The notes under the pieces: model-generated | The model's input: only the letters and a program-made list of their open reading frames with translations | The model's database searches: none | Told to the model about the DNA's origin: nothing | Shown: positions 1-8,435 of the stretch, piece by piece | How the letters are laid out: every line of letters starts with the position of its first letter | How positions within the stretch are numbered: the stretch's first letter is position 1 | Made by a program: the position numbers and the translations under genes | NCBI GenBank assembly: GCA_934670115.1 | Contig: CAKUOV010000043.1 | Location: 1 to 19,737 of the forward strand | Length of the DNA stretch: 19,737 bases | From: an uncultured Eggerthellaceae bacterium | Lineage (GTDB): Bacteria; Actinomycetota; Coriobacteriia; Coriobacteriales; Eggerthellaceae | Reading direction: 5' to 3'

Positions 1-225
1 ATACAAAGTTACCTGTGCGAAACTGGCATAGGTGCATTTTTGTGCTCTTGGGGCGCGCGGAACGTGTTGGCCGCGGTGCATGTCAAGGTTTGCCGCAATT
101 TGAAAGGCAATATTGCAGCGCAGGTTTCTTCGCCTGCATGCAATGTTTGTTTGCGATCAGCGTTTTCGCTGTTCAGGTGCACGAAAAAGCGAAAAACAGA
201 TAGGTAAAGAGAAAAGGATTCAAAC
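1..225. other. Upstream region of secDF, no supported gene
   Basis: No convincing gene is visible. A 62-codon open frame exists on the plus strand, but it has no clear ribosome binding site or recognisable sequence. The stretch ends in a purine-rich GAGAAAAGGA segment at about 210-219 that serves as the ribosome binding site of secDF. I see no clear promoter, so secDF may be transcribed from further upstream, where yajC commonly lies in other genomes (known context, not visible here). Confidence 0.5.
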
Positions 226-2811
226 GTGGCTTCTCAAAACTCAAAGCAGAAAAAGAGTTCGCTGAAGAACGCCGATCGACGCAACGTGTGGCTGCTTATC
301 ATCTGCACGATTGCGGTGATTGCTTCTTTCTTCGCGTTCACGCCTCCTTCGGAAAAAATTAACCAGGGCCTGGACATTCAGGGCGGTTTGTCGGTTGTGC
401 TTTCCGCTTCAAACGAGGACGGATCGGCGATTTCCAGCGAAGACATGGAGAAAAGCCGTGCGATTGTTGAGAAGCGCGTGAACTTGCTGGGTGCATCCGA
501 GGCAACCGTTCAGGTGCAGGGCAACAACCAAATCCTTGTTCAGATTCCGGGCGTTTCCGACCCTGAGCAGGCGCTGAAGACCATCGGCACCACGGGTAAG
601 TTGGAGTTTGCACGCCTGGACAGCTTCACCGATGAAGACGTAAGGGAAAAGATTGACAGTGGACAAACCGACCACGAGAACATCACCGACTCCGTAACGG
701 GCCAGCAGTTCGCCGTTGAGTCGAAGCTCACCGCGCCGCAGGGCACATACACACCGCTTATCACTGGCGAGAACATCAGCCGCGTGGATGTGGGCCGCGA
801 GTCCGAAACGGCAACTACGTATTCGGTGAATCTGACACTTGATTCTGCGGGCAGTGCAGCATTTGCGCAGGCCACAAAAGAGCTGGTTTCCACCCACGGC
901 AAGATTGTCATTCTGCTTGATGGCGTGGTGCAAAGCGCTCCGGCGGTGCAGTCTGAAATCACGGGCGGACAGGTTTCCATTACCGGTAACTACACGCTTG
1001 ACCAGGCAAAATCACTGCAGACGGTTTTGGAGAGCGGTTCGTTGCCCGTAAGCTTCTCGTATTCTCAGAGCCAGGTAGTCGGCCCCACCTTGGGTCAGGA
1101 CGCGTTGGCCTCCGGCGTTTTGGTTGCGCTGATCGGCCTTCTGCTGGTTGTGATCTATCTGTTCTTCTTCTATAAGGGCCTTGGCATTATCACTGCTGCG
1201 GCAATGCTCGTCTTCTCTGTTTTGTACTTGGGCATTCTTGGTCTGTTGTCACTGTTGGGCCAGTTCAGCCTTTCGCTGGCAGGCGTTGCCGGTATCGTGT
1301 TGACCATTGGTATGGCGGCTGACTCGTCCATTCTGACCCTGGAGCGCTTCCGCGAAGAAATCCGCATGGGCCGCTCCATCAAAGCCGCTTCGCAAAGCGG
1401 TGTGCGCCACGCTATTTTGACGTCCATCGATGCCGACCTGGTAACGCTTGTGTCCGCTCTGGCTCTGTTCTTCCTGGCCAGCGCGTCGGTTAAGGGCTTC
1501 GGCATGACGTTGGCGCTGGGTATTTTCTGCGACATCATCATGATGCTCATCTTCAAGGCGCCGCTCATTCGCTTGATGGCGCCGCGCACCATTGCGAAGC
1601 ACCCCGATTTCTGGAATGTCCATGACTGCCTGAACGCCGTTGGCGGCACGGAGCAGCTGGTGGAAGACGAAGCAAAGACGCCTGCTCAGAAGGTTGTTGG
1701 CCGCTTCATCAAGCGCGATATTCCGTTCCTGCGCGCTCGCAAGGTGCTGCTTATCATTGCGACATGCTGCGTTGCCGTGGCGCTGGTGGTTTGCGGCGTG
1801 CGCGGATTGAACTTCGGTACTGAATTCGTGGGCGGCACGTCCATCTCCATCAACCAAACGGCGGGCGCTACCACCGATCAGGTGCGCGATGCATTCGCGG
1901 CTGCTGGTCAGGAAAACGCCGTTGTGCAGACGACCAGCACGAACGGCCAAGAGGGCTTCCTGGTTCGTCTTGCCACGACCGATACGACCGAGGCTTACAG
2001 CGCTTCTTCTGCGGTTGCGCAGACCCTGGGCCTTTCTAGCACCGATATCACGGTTTCCACGATCCAAGCAAGTTGGGGTGCGAGCGTCATTCGATCCTCG
2101 CTTATCGCGTTCCTGGTTTCGCTGGTGCTGATTATTGCGTACATTGGCATTCGCTTCCGCTCGTACAAGATGGGTGTGGTGGCTGTTATCACGCTGTTGC
2201 ACGACTTGATTATTGTGGTGGGCATTTATGCGCTGATCGGCCGCGAGTTCACGCCAAATACGGTGGCTGCGTTGCTGACCATTCTGGGTTATTCGCTGTA
2301 CGACACCGTGGTTGTGTTCCACCGCGTGAACGACAACATGCAGGAGTCCTCTGCCAAGGTAACGTTTATGACCATGGCAAATCGCTCCATTAACCAGGTG
2401 TTTATCCGTTCCATCAATACCACGCTTACTTCGCTTATTCCAGTTCTGTTCATGTTGCTGTTCGGTTCCGAAACGCTGAAGGACTTCGCGTTTGCAATGG
2501 TCATCGGTCTGATTTGCGGTTGCTACTCTTCGATTGCCGTTGCTATGCCGCTGTTCTCCGAATGGAAGTCGCGTGAGAAGGACAACCTGAAGCTCACGAA
2601 GAAGTTCGGCACGGCTATTCGCCTGTTCGAGTTCGTGCTGCCTCAGCCGACTGCTGCCACTGCGGGCGTTGCCAATGCTGCACTTGCGGTTGACGCCGCT
2701 GCTCCGGCTGCAGGTGCCACTGCGAGCGGTGCTGGTGCCGCGGGCGCTTCGAGCAAGCCGAAAGCATCTGGGTCTGGTCAGAAATGGCAACCGAAAAAGA
2801 AGAAAAAGTAA
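226..2811 (+). CDS. secDF: Protein translocase subunit SecDF (fused SecD-SecF)
   Basis: SecDF is an RND-type membrane protein that uses the proton gradient to pull preproteins out of the SecYEG channel. The 861-residue chain holds both halves. The SecD half has TM1 at about 21-38, GLDIQGG at 48-54 (the D1 motif), a large extracytoplasmic domain, and a membrane block from about 295 with GIVLTIGMAADSS around Asp366. The SecF half starts near residue 505 with FGTEFVGGT and has LGYSLYDTVVVFHR around Asp693. Fused SecDF is known from Bacillus and other Gram-positives. The start is GTG at 226, behind GAGAAAAGGA. The tail is Ala/Gly-rich and ends in a lysine run (QPKKKKK), presumably cytoplasmic. 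The usual VDAN motif of SecD reads ADSS, a mild deviation. A strong terminator follows, so the gene probably ends its transcript. Confidence 0.96.
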   Translation: MASQNSKQKKSSLKNADRRNVWLLIICTIAVIASFFAFTPPSEKINQGLDIQGGLSVVLSASNEDGSAISSEDMEKSRAIVEKRVNLLGASEATVQVQGNNQILVQIPGVSDPEQALKTIGTTGKLEFARLDSFTDEDVREKIDSGQTDHENITDSVTGQQFAVESKLTAPQGTYTPLITGENISRVDVGRESETATTYSVNLTLDSAGSAAFAQATKELVSTHGKIVILLDGVVQSAPAVQSEITGGQVSITGNYTLDQAKSLQTVLESGSLPVSFSYSQSQVVGPTLGQDALASGVLVALIGLLLVVIYLFFFYKGLGIITAAAMLVFSVLYLGILGLLSLLGQFSLSLAGVAGIVLTIGMAADSSILTLERFREEIRMGRSIKAASQSGVRHAILTSIDADLVTLVSALALFFLASASVKGFGMTLALGIFCDIIMMLIFKAPLIRLMAPRTIAKHPDFWNVHDCLNAVGGTEQLVEDEAKTPAQKVVGRFIKRDIPFLRARKVLLIIATCCVAVALVVCGVRGLNFGTEFVGGTSISINQTAGATTDQVRDAFAAAGQENAVVQTTSTNGQEGFLVRLATTDTTEAYSASSAVAQTLGLSSTDITVSTIQASWGASVIRSSLIAFLVSLVLIIAYIGIRFRSYKMGVVAVITLLHDLIIVVGIYALIGREFTPNTVAALLTILGYSLYDTVVVFHRVNDNMQESSAKVTFMTMANRSINQVFIRSINTTLTSLIPVLFMLLFGSETLKDFAFAMVIGLICGCYSSIAVAMPLFSEWKSREKDNLKLTKKFGTAIRLFEFVLPQPTAATAGVANAALAVDAAAPAAGATASGAGAAGASSKPKASGSGQKWQPKKKKK

Positions 2812-2868
2812 CGGCTGTTTAAGGTGCGGCCTTTAGAGGCGCGTGTGCCGAATAGATGGTCGTTTCAG

Positions 2869-2897
2869 GGCGGGCAGCAGATGTTGCCCGCCTTTTT
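2869..2897 (+). terminator. Rho-independent terminator of secDF
   Basis: A perfect 8-bp stem, GGCGGGCA (2869-2876) with TGCCCGCC (2885-2892), can extend inward by a C-G and a G-U pair. It is followed directly by TTTTT (2893-2897). It lies 57 bases after the secDF stop. Confidence 0.9.
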
Positions 2898-2964
2898 CGT
2901 GGGTTCCTGCTTTGTCACCCGCGCCTTGTTCTCGGTTTGCTTCGGCGCTTCTCCCCGCGAAGGG

Positions 2965-3193
2965 CATGTTGTTGAAAAAGTGCTTCCAAATTCGAAGTTG
3001 ATGCAGGTTGGAAGTAGGTGCGGTCTTATCTTACTTTTTGCGAGAATTTTTTCATCAACGCCGTGACCTGGTGAAACGCAAAAACGCTATCGGAGACCAT
3101 TCCTAAAAAGCTCCAAAATGAGTCAATTTGCGACGATGACCTACTTCCAACCTATCACAACTTCGAATTACACCCTGGTTTTTCAACAACATG
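2965..3193. repeat. Long interrupted palindrome (family D, element T1)
   Basis: Two 55-base arms (2965-3019 and 3139-3193) are complementary in three blocks: CATGTTGTTGAAAAA, ATTCGAAGTTG and AGGTTGGAAGTAGGT. The stretches between these blocks do not match. The 119-base centre carries GACCTGG (3065-3071) and, on the minus strand, TCGCAAAAAGTAAG (3030-3043); both motifs recur in the element at 9077-9198. The outer CATG is itself palindromic. It is therefore either the tip of the arms or a 4-bp target duplication around a TTGTTGAAAAA end. No open frame is supported. It resembles a MITE-like or structured repeat (inference). Confidence 0.8.
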
Positions 3194-3371
3194 TTTTTTG
3201 AAACTGTGGAGTGGAGCGGTTTCATGGGTGATTGAGGGAGCCTTCTATGGTTTGGGGTTGTTCTCAGGACGTAGAGGATTAAGGTGTTGGAGCATTTTGC
3301 CTATTTCGCTGTCGCCTGGATCGGTCTTTCTGCGCATTTGATGCTCTCGATTCAGCCGTTGCCTTGCAATT
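3194..3371. other. Intergenic stretch without a supported gene
   Basis: I find no gene here between the palindrome and the argR control region. Minus-strand open frames across 3245-3671 have no family-like sequence and run through the AT-rich argR promoter area. Confidence 0.5.
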
Positions 3372-3410
3372 TGTGCAAAATTATTTATTTTTTTTGCATT
3401 TCTATTCATA
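3372..3410 (+). promoter_or_regulatory. Tandem ARG boxes upstream of argR
   Basis: Two 18-bp sites fit the ArgR operator pattern (TGAAT, four A/T, ATTCA). Box 1 at 3372-3389 reads TGTGCAAAATTATTTATT and matches 7 of 10 core positions. Box 2 at 3393-3410 reads TTTGCATTTCTATTCATA and matches 9 of 10. They are 3 bp apart, the paired spacing known for E. coli ARG boxes, which puts both on one DNA face. A weak promoter (TTCATA 3405-3410, 17 bp, TATTTT 3428-3433) overlaps box 2. This suggests that ArgR represses its own gene and probably argH. The match is by eye. Confidence 0.7.
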
Positions 3411-3554
3411 TTTTTGCTAAAAAGCAGTATTTTTATGCAAAACGAATTTGAATAGCAAAATGACAAAAGTTCGCTTGCGAAGTGCCTGGCGAACGAAACG
3501 CGGACAGAGCGCCTTATTGGCGCGATTGGCGTCCGGCAAAGAAAGGAACAACAC

Positions 3555-3980
3555 GTGAACAAACGACAGCAGCGCCAAGAGGCAATTCGCGCGCTTGTGA
3601 CCCAACATCGAGTGTTTACGCAGCAAGAAATGACGCAGCTGCTCAATCAGGCGGGTTACGACTGCACGCAAGCAACGGTTTCGCGTGATATCGTGGATTT
3701 ACGCCTGGAAAAAGCAGCAGGGAAGTTCTATATCTTGCCCGAGGAAGTGCGCCTGCGTCGCGTTGCGCCCGAGCTGGTCACCGAAGTGCATGCGGCGGGC
3801 AACCTTACCGTGGTGAAAACGCGTCCCGGCGGTGCGGGTGGCGTTGCCGAGGCGCTGGATAAAGCGCATCTACCAGGAGTTATCGGTTCGGTGGCGGGCG
3901 ATGACACCATTCTTCTGGTGGTGGAGACGCCTGAGCAAGCGGTAACGCTCAAGGAGATTATCGACGATTTCTGCGCGTAG
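3555..3980 (+). CDS. argR: Arginine repressor ArgR
   Basis: ArgR is a hexameric DNA-binding regulator that represses arginine synthesis genes when arginine is bound. The 141-residue length is close to the family's usual ~150. The N-terminal winged helix-turn-helix includes QATVSRDIVDL at about residues 39-49, the classic recognition-helix signature. The C-terminal oligomerisation and arginine-binding domain has GNLTVVKTRPGGAGGVAEALD and then GSVAGDDTILLVV, with the conserved GDDT motif. The start is GTG at 3555, with AAAGGA (3542-3547) at good spacing. Tandem ARG boxes 145 bases upstream fit autoregulation. argH lies 145 bases downstream on the same strand, so joint transcription is likely. 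No truncation is seen. Confidence 0.96.
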   Translation: MNKRQQRQEAIRALVTQHRVFTQQEMTQLLNQAGYDCTQATVSRDIVDLRLEKAAGKFYILPEEVRLRRVAPELVTEVHAAGNLTVVKTRPGGAGGVAEALDKAHLPGVIGSVAGDDTILLVVETPEQAVTLKEIIDDFCA

Positions 3981-4125
3981 TCGGTTGTGCATGCGGCATG
4001 GTTCGTTTTCAAGCGAACGTTCATGGATTAAGCGCAGCAAAACGTAAAAGCACAAAAGCATAGATAAGGCCAACGCCTCGCGCAATACGGATTGCGGGCG
4101 AGATACGGCAGGAAAGGAACAAATT

Positions 4126-5532
4126 ATGGCACTTTGGTCAGGTCGTTTCGAAGAGGGTGTGAGCGAGTTCACTCAGCGTTTTGGCGCATCGCTTCCCGTT
4201 GACAAGGCGCTTTATGCGCAGGATATTGCCGGTTCCAAGGCGCATTCTGCCATGCTTGCCGCGCAGGGCGTTATCAGCCAAGAGGACAAAGAGAAGATCC
4301 ATGCCGGCCTGGATGATATCAAGCAGCGAATTGACCAGGGGGAATTCGCTTTCGACATCAATAACGAAGACATCCACATGTCCATCGAAAGCGAACTGAT
4401 CAAGAACATTGGCGACGCCGGCGCGCGTTTGCACACAGGGCGCAGCCGCAATGACCAGGTGTGCACCGACACGCGTTTGTATGCAAAGCAGCGCGCGCAT
4501 GATCTGATGGCCGCGAACTTAACGTTGCGCGAAGCGCTTCTGGAACAAGCGCAGAAGCATTTCGATGTTATTTTGCCCGGTTACACGCACTTGCAGCACG
4601 CGCAACCCGTGCTGTTCTCGCATCACATGCTGGCGTATGTGTGGATGCTCACGCGCGACTTCCATCGTTTGCAAGAGGCCGCTGCGGCTGCCAATGCAAA
4701 CCCGCTGGGAAGCGCTGCTCTTGCGGGAACAACGTACCCGCTTGACCGCTTCGCCACTGCATCCGACCTGGGTTTTTCGCGCGTGATTCCGAACTCGCTG
4801 GATGCCGTGTCCGACCGCGACTTTTTGCTTGACCTTATGTACGCGTGCAGCGTTTCATGTATCCACTTGTCGCGCCTGTGCGAGGAAATCATCCTGTGGT
4901 CCACGTCCGAGTTTGGTTTCATCACGTTGTCCGATGCTTTCTCCACTGGTTCGTCCATTATGCCGCAGAAGAAAAACCCCGACTTTGCCGAGCTCATTCG
5001 CGGAAAATCGGGTCGTGTTATCGGCGATTTGGTGGCGCTGCTCGTAACCATGAAGTCGCTTCCGCTGGCATACAACAAGGATCTGCAGGAAGACAAGGAA
5101 GGCGCCATTGATGCCGCAAAGACGCTGGAAGATTGCTATCGTTGCGCGGCAGGCATGATTTCTACTATGGCCATCCATGAGGATGCGATGATGGCGCAGG
5201 CGCAAAAAGGCTATCTTGCTGCCACCGATGTTGCCGATTACTTGGCGAAAAAAGGCATGCCGTTTCGCAAGGCGCACGAGGTTGTGGGACATCTGGTGCT
5301 TCTGTGCGACAAGCGCGGGTGCGACTTGTCCGATTTGTCGTTGGATGATTTCAAGGCGGAAAGCGACCTTTTCGAGGCTGATATTGCGGGTGCGCTTGAC
5401 TTGCCCAGCATCGTGGCCGCGCGTACGACGTATGGCGGCACCGGTAACGAAGCGGTGAAGGCTCAGCTTGCTGAAGCGCAGGACGCGTTCGCAGCCGATA
5501 GCGCTGCGCTGCAGGCGGCTTTGGGGGCATAG
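4126..5532 (+). CDS. argH: Argininosuccinate lyase
   Basis: ArgH cleaves argininosuccinate to arginine and fumarate, the last step of arginine synthesis, as a cytoplasmic homotetramer of the fumarase/aspartase superfamily. The 468-residue length is normal for the family. Visible motifs are HTGRSRNDQV at 103-112, YTHLQHAQP at 153-161 (substrate-binding region), and the superfamily signature GSSIMPQKKNP at 275-285, whose serine is the catalytic acid/base loop residue in characterised enzymes. The ATG at 4126 follows GGAAAGGA (4111-4118). It sits behind argR without a terminator between them, so it is probably in the argR transcript and under the same ARG boxes. A hairpin terminator lies at 5768-5799. 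Confidence 0.97.
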   Translation: MALWSGRFEEGVSEFTQRFGASLPVDKALYAQDIAGSKAHSAMLAAQGVISQEDKEKIHAGLDDIKQRIDQGEFAFDINNEDIHMSIESELIKNIGDAGARLHTGRSRNDQVCTDTRLYAKQRAHDLMAANLTLREALLEQAQKHFDVILPGYTHLQHAQPVLFSHHMLAYVWMLTRDFHRLQEAAAAANANPLGSAALAGTTYPLDRFATASDLGFSRVIPNSLDAVSDRDFLLDLMYACSVSCIHLSRLCEEIILWSTSEFGFITLSDAFSTGSSIMPQKKNPDFAELIRGKSGRVIGDLVALLVTMKSLPLAYNKDLQEDKEGAIDAAKTLEDCYRCAAGMISTMAIHEDAMMAQAQKGYLAATDVADYLAKKGMPFRKAHEVVGHLVLLCDKRGCDLSDLSLDDFKAESDLFEADIAGALDLPSIVAARTTYGGTGNEAVKAQLAEAQDAFAADSAALQAALGA

Positions 5533-5767
5533 CGGACGCCGTGCGCTGGGGCCTCGCGCTCGGGTGCGCTGGGGCATGCTGGCGGCATGCAGTGCCATCC
5601 GTCGGTGACGCTGGCGGTGTGCATGCAACGCGTCGGGACGCCGTGCGCGCTGGCGCATCGGGCATGCAGTGCCGAGGCGAGCAGCGCATCGGAGCGCCCT
5701 GGCACCTTCGCTGCCATCGAAAAAACGTTAAACACTGGCAAAAGATGGCAAAAGATGTCTTGTACCG
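5533..5767. repeat. GC-rich spacer with degenerate direct repeats
   Basis: No gene is supported between argH and the next promoter. The stretch is GC-rich and contains an imperfect duplication. GGACGCCGTGCGC occurs at 5534-5546 and 5636-5648, and GCATGCAGTGCC follows in both copies (about 5586 and 5662). GTGCGCTGGGGC occurs at 5541-5552 and 5564-5575. Short open frames here are probably chance products of the GC content. Confidence 0.55.
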
Positions 5768-5799
5768 GGCGGCTTGCTTTCAAAGCGGGCCGCCTTTTT
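5768..5799 (+). terminator. Rho-independent terminator after argH
   Basis: GGCGGC-TT-GCTT (5768-5779) pairs with AAGC-GG-GCCGCC (5783-5794). The TT/GG positions form G-U wobbles, so the stem is a continuous 12 bp with a 3-base loop. TTTTT follows at 5795-5799. The next gene's promoter is built into the loop and 3' side of this hairpin. Confidence 0.85.
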
Positions 5800-5807
5800 G
5801 ATACAAT
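5779..5807 (+). promoter_or_regulatory. Promoter of the first penicillin-binding protein gene
   Basis: TTCAAA (5779-5784) is 17 bp from TACAAT (5802-5807), and TG at 5799-5800 makes an extended -10 (TGATACAAT). It predicts a start site near 5814 and a leader of about 20 bases with AGGGAGG before the ATG at 5834. The -35 lies in the loop of the argH terminator, so the two signals overlap. Confidence 0.65.
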
Positions 5808-5833
5808 GTATTCTTACTGATGAAGGGAGGCCT

Positions 5834-8245
5834 ATGGCAAAGCATGTGCGTCCAATCCACCATGGTGAAACATTCGATCCTGGGGCGCCTGGTTTCGCTG
5901 TGCCCGCTTCCGAAAGTTCCCTGACTCAAAAATCCTCAAAGCCCAAGAAACCCAAAAAGAAGCATCGCGTGCTCAAGGTGCTGCTGGGTCTGATTCTTGT
6001 CTGCGTTGTTGCCGTGGGCGCCCTGTGCGCGTATTGGCTGCGCGACATGCCTGATTGTTCTGCTGCCGAGGACTTCAACCGCGCGCACGATACGGAAGTG
6101 TACGCGAACGATCACACCACACTTCTCGCGCGTTTCCAAATGGAATATCGTATTCCGCTGGATTCGCTTGATGATGTTGCCGATTACGTTGAGCAAGGCG
6201 CCATTGCCGTGGAGGACCAGCGCTTTTACACGCATGGTGGCGTTGATCCCATAAGCATTGTGCGCGCTGTGATGGGAAACCTCACAGGCAAGGGCTTTTC
6301 GGGCGCGTCCACTATCACCCAGCAGCTGGTGCGCAACACTGTTTTGGCTGACGAGATGACCGATATGACCATCAAGCGCAAGGTGCGCGAGGCGTATGCC
6401 GCGTTCAAGATGGAAGGCCTGTTCACGAAAGACGAAATCCTGCTGCTGTATTTGAACACCATCAATTACGGACAGGGCGCAAATGGTATAGAGGCCGCTT
6501 CGCAGCGCTACTTCTCCAAGTCGGCTAGCGAGCTTACGCTGGATCAGGCCGCGCTTCTGGCGGGCATTCCGCAGTCGCCCGTGTACAACAATCCCATTGA
6601 TTACCCTGATCACGCGCTCGCGCGTCGCAACGTGGTGCTTGACCGCATGGCGGAATGCAGCTACATCACGCAAGAGCAAGCCGACGAAGCGAAGGCTCAG
6701 CCCATTGAGCTCGAAGTCTCGTGGAACTCCCAGCAGGGCATGGAGAAGTACCCGTATTTTGCCAGCTATGTGCGCCAGCAGCTCTACGATTCCTACGATC
6801 TGTCTACTGCTGATATTTTCCAGGGCGGCATGACCGTGTATACCACGCTTGACCCCGAGATTCAGGAATATGCGGAAGCTGCTGCGGCGGCAAAGGAAAG
6901 CCAGGTCTCTGACGTATTCTCGGTGGCACTGGTTGCCATTGACCCAAGCACCGGCTACGTAAAAGCGCTGGTGGGCGGCAAGGATTACAGCGAAAACCAA
7001 TATAATTTGGCCACGCAGGGCGCGCGCCAAGCAGGTTCGTCGTTCAAGACGTTCACGCTGGTTTCGGCGCTTGAACAGGGGATTAGTCCCGAGACCACCG
7101 TTCGCTGCACGTCTCGTGTGAAAATCAAGGACTGGAGCGTAGAGAATATCTACGGCATCAATTACGGCGATCGTTCGATTGCGCGTGCCTTCGCCGTGTC
7201 TTCAAACACAGGTTTTGCGCGCCTGATTAGCGCAATCGGACCCGAAAAAGTGGTGGAGCTGGCGCATCGCTTGGGTATCACGTCGCAGCTTTCGGCAGTG
7301 CCGGCGCTTACGCTGGGTACCAGTTCGGTGACTCCGCTTGAAATGGCCAGTGCATATGCCACCATTGCGAGTGGCGGCATCTATTACGAGCCGGTTTGCA
7401 TTCAAGAGGTCTACGATTACAAGGGAAACTTGGTGATCGACAACACGAATCCCCAGGGCACGCGTGTGCTCAGCCAGGAAATCGCCGGCGCAGCGATTGA
7501 TGTTATGCGTCTGGTGGTTGAAAGCTACGAAGGCACAGGCCGCGACGCCGCGCTTTCCAGCGGTCAAGTTGTTGCCGGCAAAACGGGTACGTCCGAGAAC
7601 TACAAGGACAGCTGGTTTTGCGGCATTACGCCCCAGATGTCGGTTGCTCTTTGGATGGGCGATCCTTCGAACGTAGCGCAAATTCCCAGCTCAATATCGG
7701 TTTGCAGTGCCTTCGCCACATTCATGAACGCTTATATGGAGGGTCGCTCGGTTCAGGAATTCCCCAAAGTGGCGGCGCCCACGTACACAAAGAGTTTCAA
7801 GAACGCTGACCTTGACCTTACGCTGACCAGCTCGCTTCCCGAGCCAAAAGACACCACGGGCATGACCGAGGAAGAAGCGCGTGCGCTGCTTTCAGGGCAC
7901 ACGGTGGTGTATCGCGAAGCGTACAGCGACACGGTGCCAGCGGGGTCGGTGATCAGCCAATCTTCGGAAGACGGTATGGTTGTGGTAGTGATTTCGAAGG
8001 GTCCCGAGAAAGGCACGGCCGACCCCGCAAAGCCGGGTACGACTGATCCCGCAAAGCCCGATCCGGGAAAAACCGATCCGGTTGAGCCCACGCCCGACCC
8101 GGGTTCGGGTACCGATCCGACGCCAGCGCCTGATCCGGGTGGGTCTGGTTCGGGCGAGCCCAGCGGTCAGGACAACGAAGGCGGTGCACCCGTGGCCGAT
8201 GACCCCGGCGACGATGATGGGGAAGGTGTGTCGGTTGCTGGGTAA
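5834..8245 (+). CDS. Class A penicillin-binding protein with PASTA-like domain
   Basis: This bifunctional peptidoglycan synthase has a GT51 glycosyltransferase that polymerises lipid II and a transpeptidase that cross-links stems outside the membrane. With ATG at 5834 it has 803 residues: a Lys-rich cytoplasmic start, a TM at about 46-69, and a GT51 domain with catalytic EDQRF at Glu127, GASTITQQLVRN and AGIPQSP. The transpeptidase motifs are SSFK (Ser402-Lys405), SSN (456-458) and KTG (583-585), all intact. A PASTA-like domain follows at about 660-725, then a Pro/Asp/Gly-rich tail. I chose ATG 5834 because AGGGAGG (about 5824-5830) precedes it. A longer frame from TTG 5774 would start inside the terminator and promoter. 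A convergent paralogue lies at 13145-15322. Confidence 0.94.
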   Translation: MAKHVRPIHHGETFDPGAPGFAVPASESSLTQKSSKPKKPKKKHRVLKVLLGLILVCVVAVGALCAYWLRDMPDCSAAEDFNRAHDTEVYANDHTTLLARFQMEYRIPLDSLDDVADYVEQGAIAVEDQRFYTHGGVDPISIVRAVMGNLTGKGFSGASTITQQLVRNTVLADEMTDMTIKRKVREAYAAFKMEGLFTKDEILLLYLNTINYGQGANGIEAASQRYFSKSASELTLDQAALLAGIPQSPVYNNPIDYPDHALARRNVVLDRMAECSYITQEQADEAKAQPIELEVSWNSQQGMEKYPYFASYVRQQLYDSYDLSTADIFQGGMTVYTTLDPEIQEYAEAAAAAKESQVSDVFSVALVAIDPSTGYVKALVGGKDYSENQYNLATQGARQAGSSFKTFTLVSALEQGISPETTVRCTSRVKIKDWSVENIYGINYGDRSIARAFAVSSNTGFARLISAIGPEKVVELAHRLGITSQLSAVPALTLGTSSVTPLEMASAYATIASGGIYYEPVCIQEVYDYKGNLVIDNTNPQGTRVLSQEIAGAAIDVMRLVVESYEGTGRDAALSSGQVVAGKTGTSENYKDSWFCGITPQMSVALWMGDPSNVAQIPSSISVCSAFATFMNAYMEGRSVQEFPKVAAPTYTKSFKNADLDLTLTSSLPEPKDTTGMTEEEARALLSGHTVVYREAYSDTVPAGSVISQSSEDGMVVVVISKGPEKGTADPAKPGTTDPAKPDPGKTDPVEPTPDPGSGTDPTPAPDPGGSGSGEPSGQDNEGGAPVADDPGDDDGEGVSVAG

Positions 8246-8435
8246 GTGGCGCATGAACTCGCTGCTCAACTGACGTTTTGCGCTTGCGGTGGTCGCGCGC
8301 TATCGCTTTGCCGCCCTGTTTCGCGCCGCCCGCGCGGTAAAGGAAACGCTTTGGTGATGATTCCGCAATGTGCCTGTGGCAGTGCAGAGTTTGTTCTAAA
8401 ATGCACCAAAACGTTTAAAAGGAGACAATACAGCT

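Noticed and set aside
1249..2790. 513-codon minus-strand open frame opposite secDF
   Set aside because: It is a shadow of the secDF reading frame, with no family motif and no ribosome binding site.
5541..5820. Small plus-strand frames after argH
   Set aside because: They are products of GC-rich degenerate repeats and the terminator, with no convincing translation signal.
5774..5833. Longer start (TTG 5774) for the first PBP
   Set aside because: It lies inside the argH terminator and upstream of the promoter's start site; ATG 5834 has AGGGAGG.
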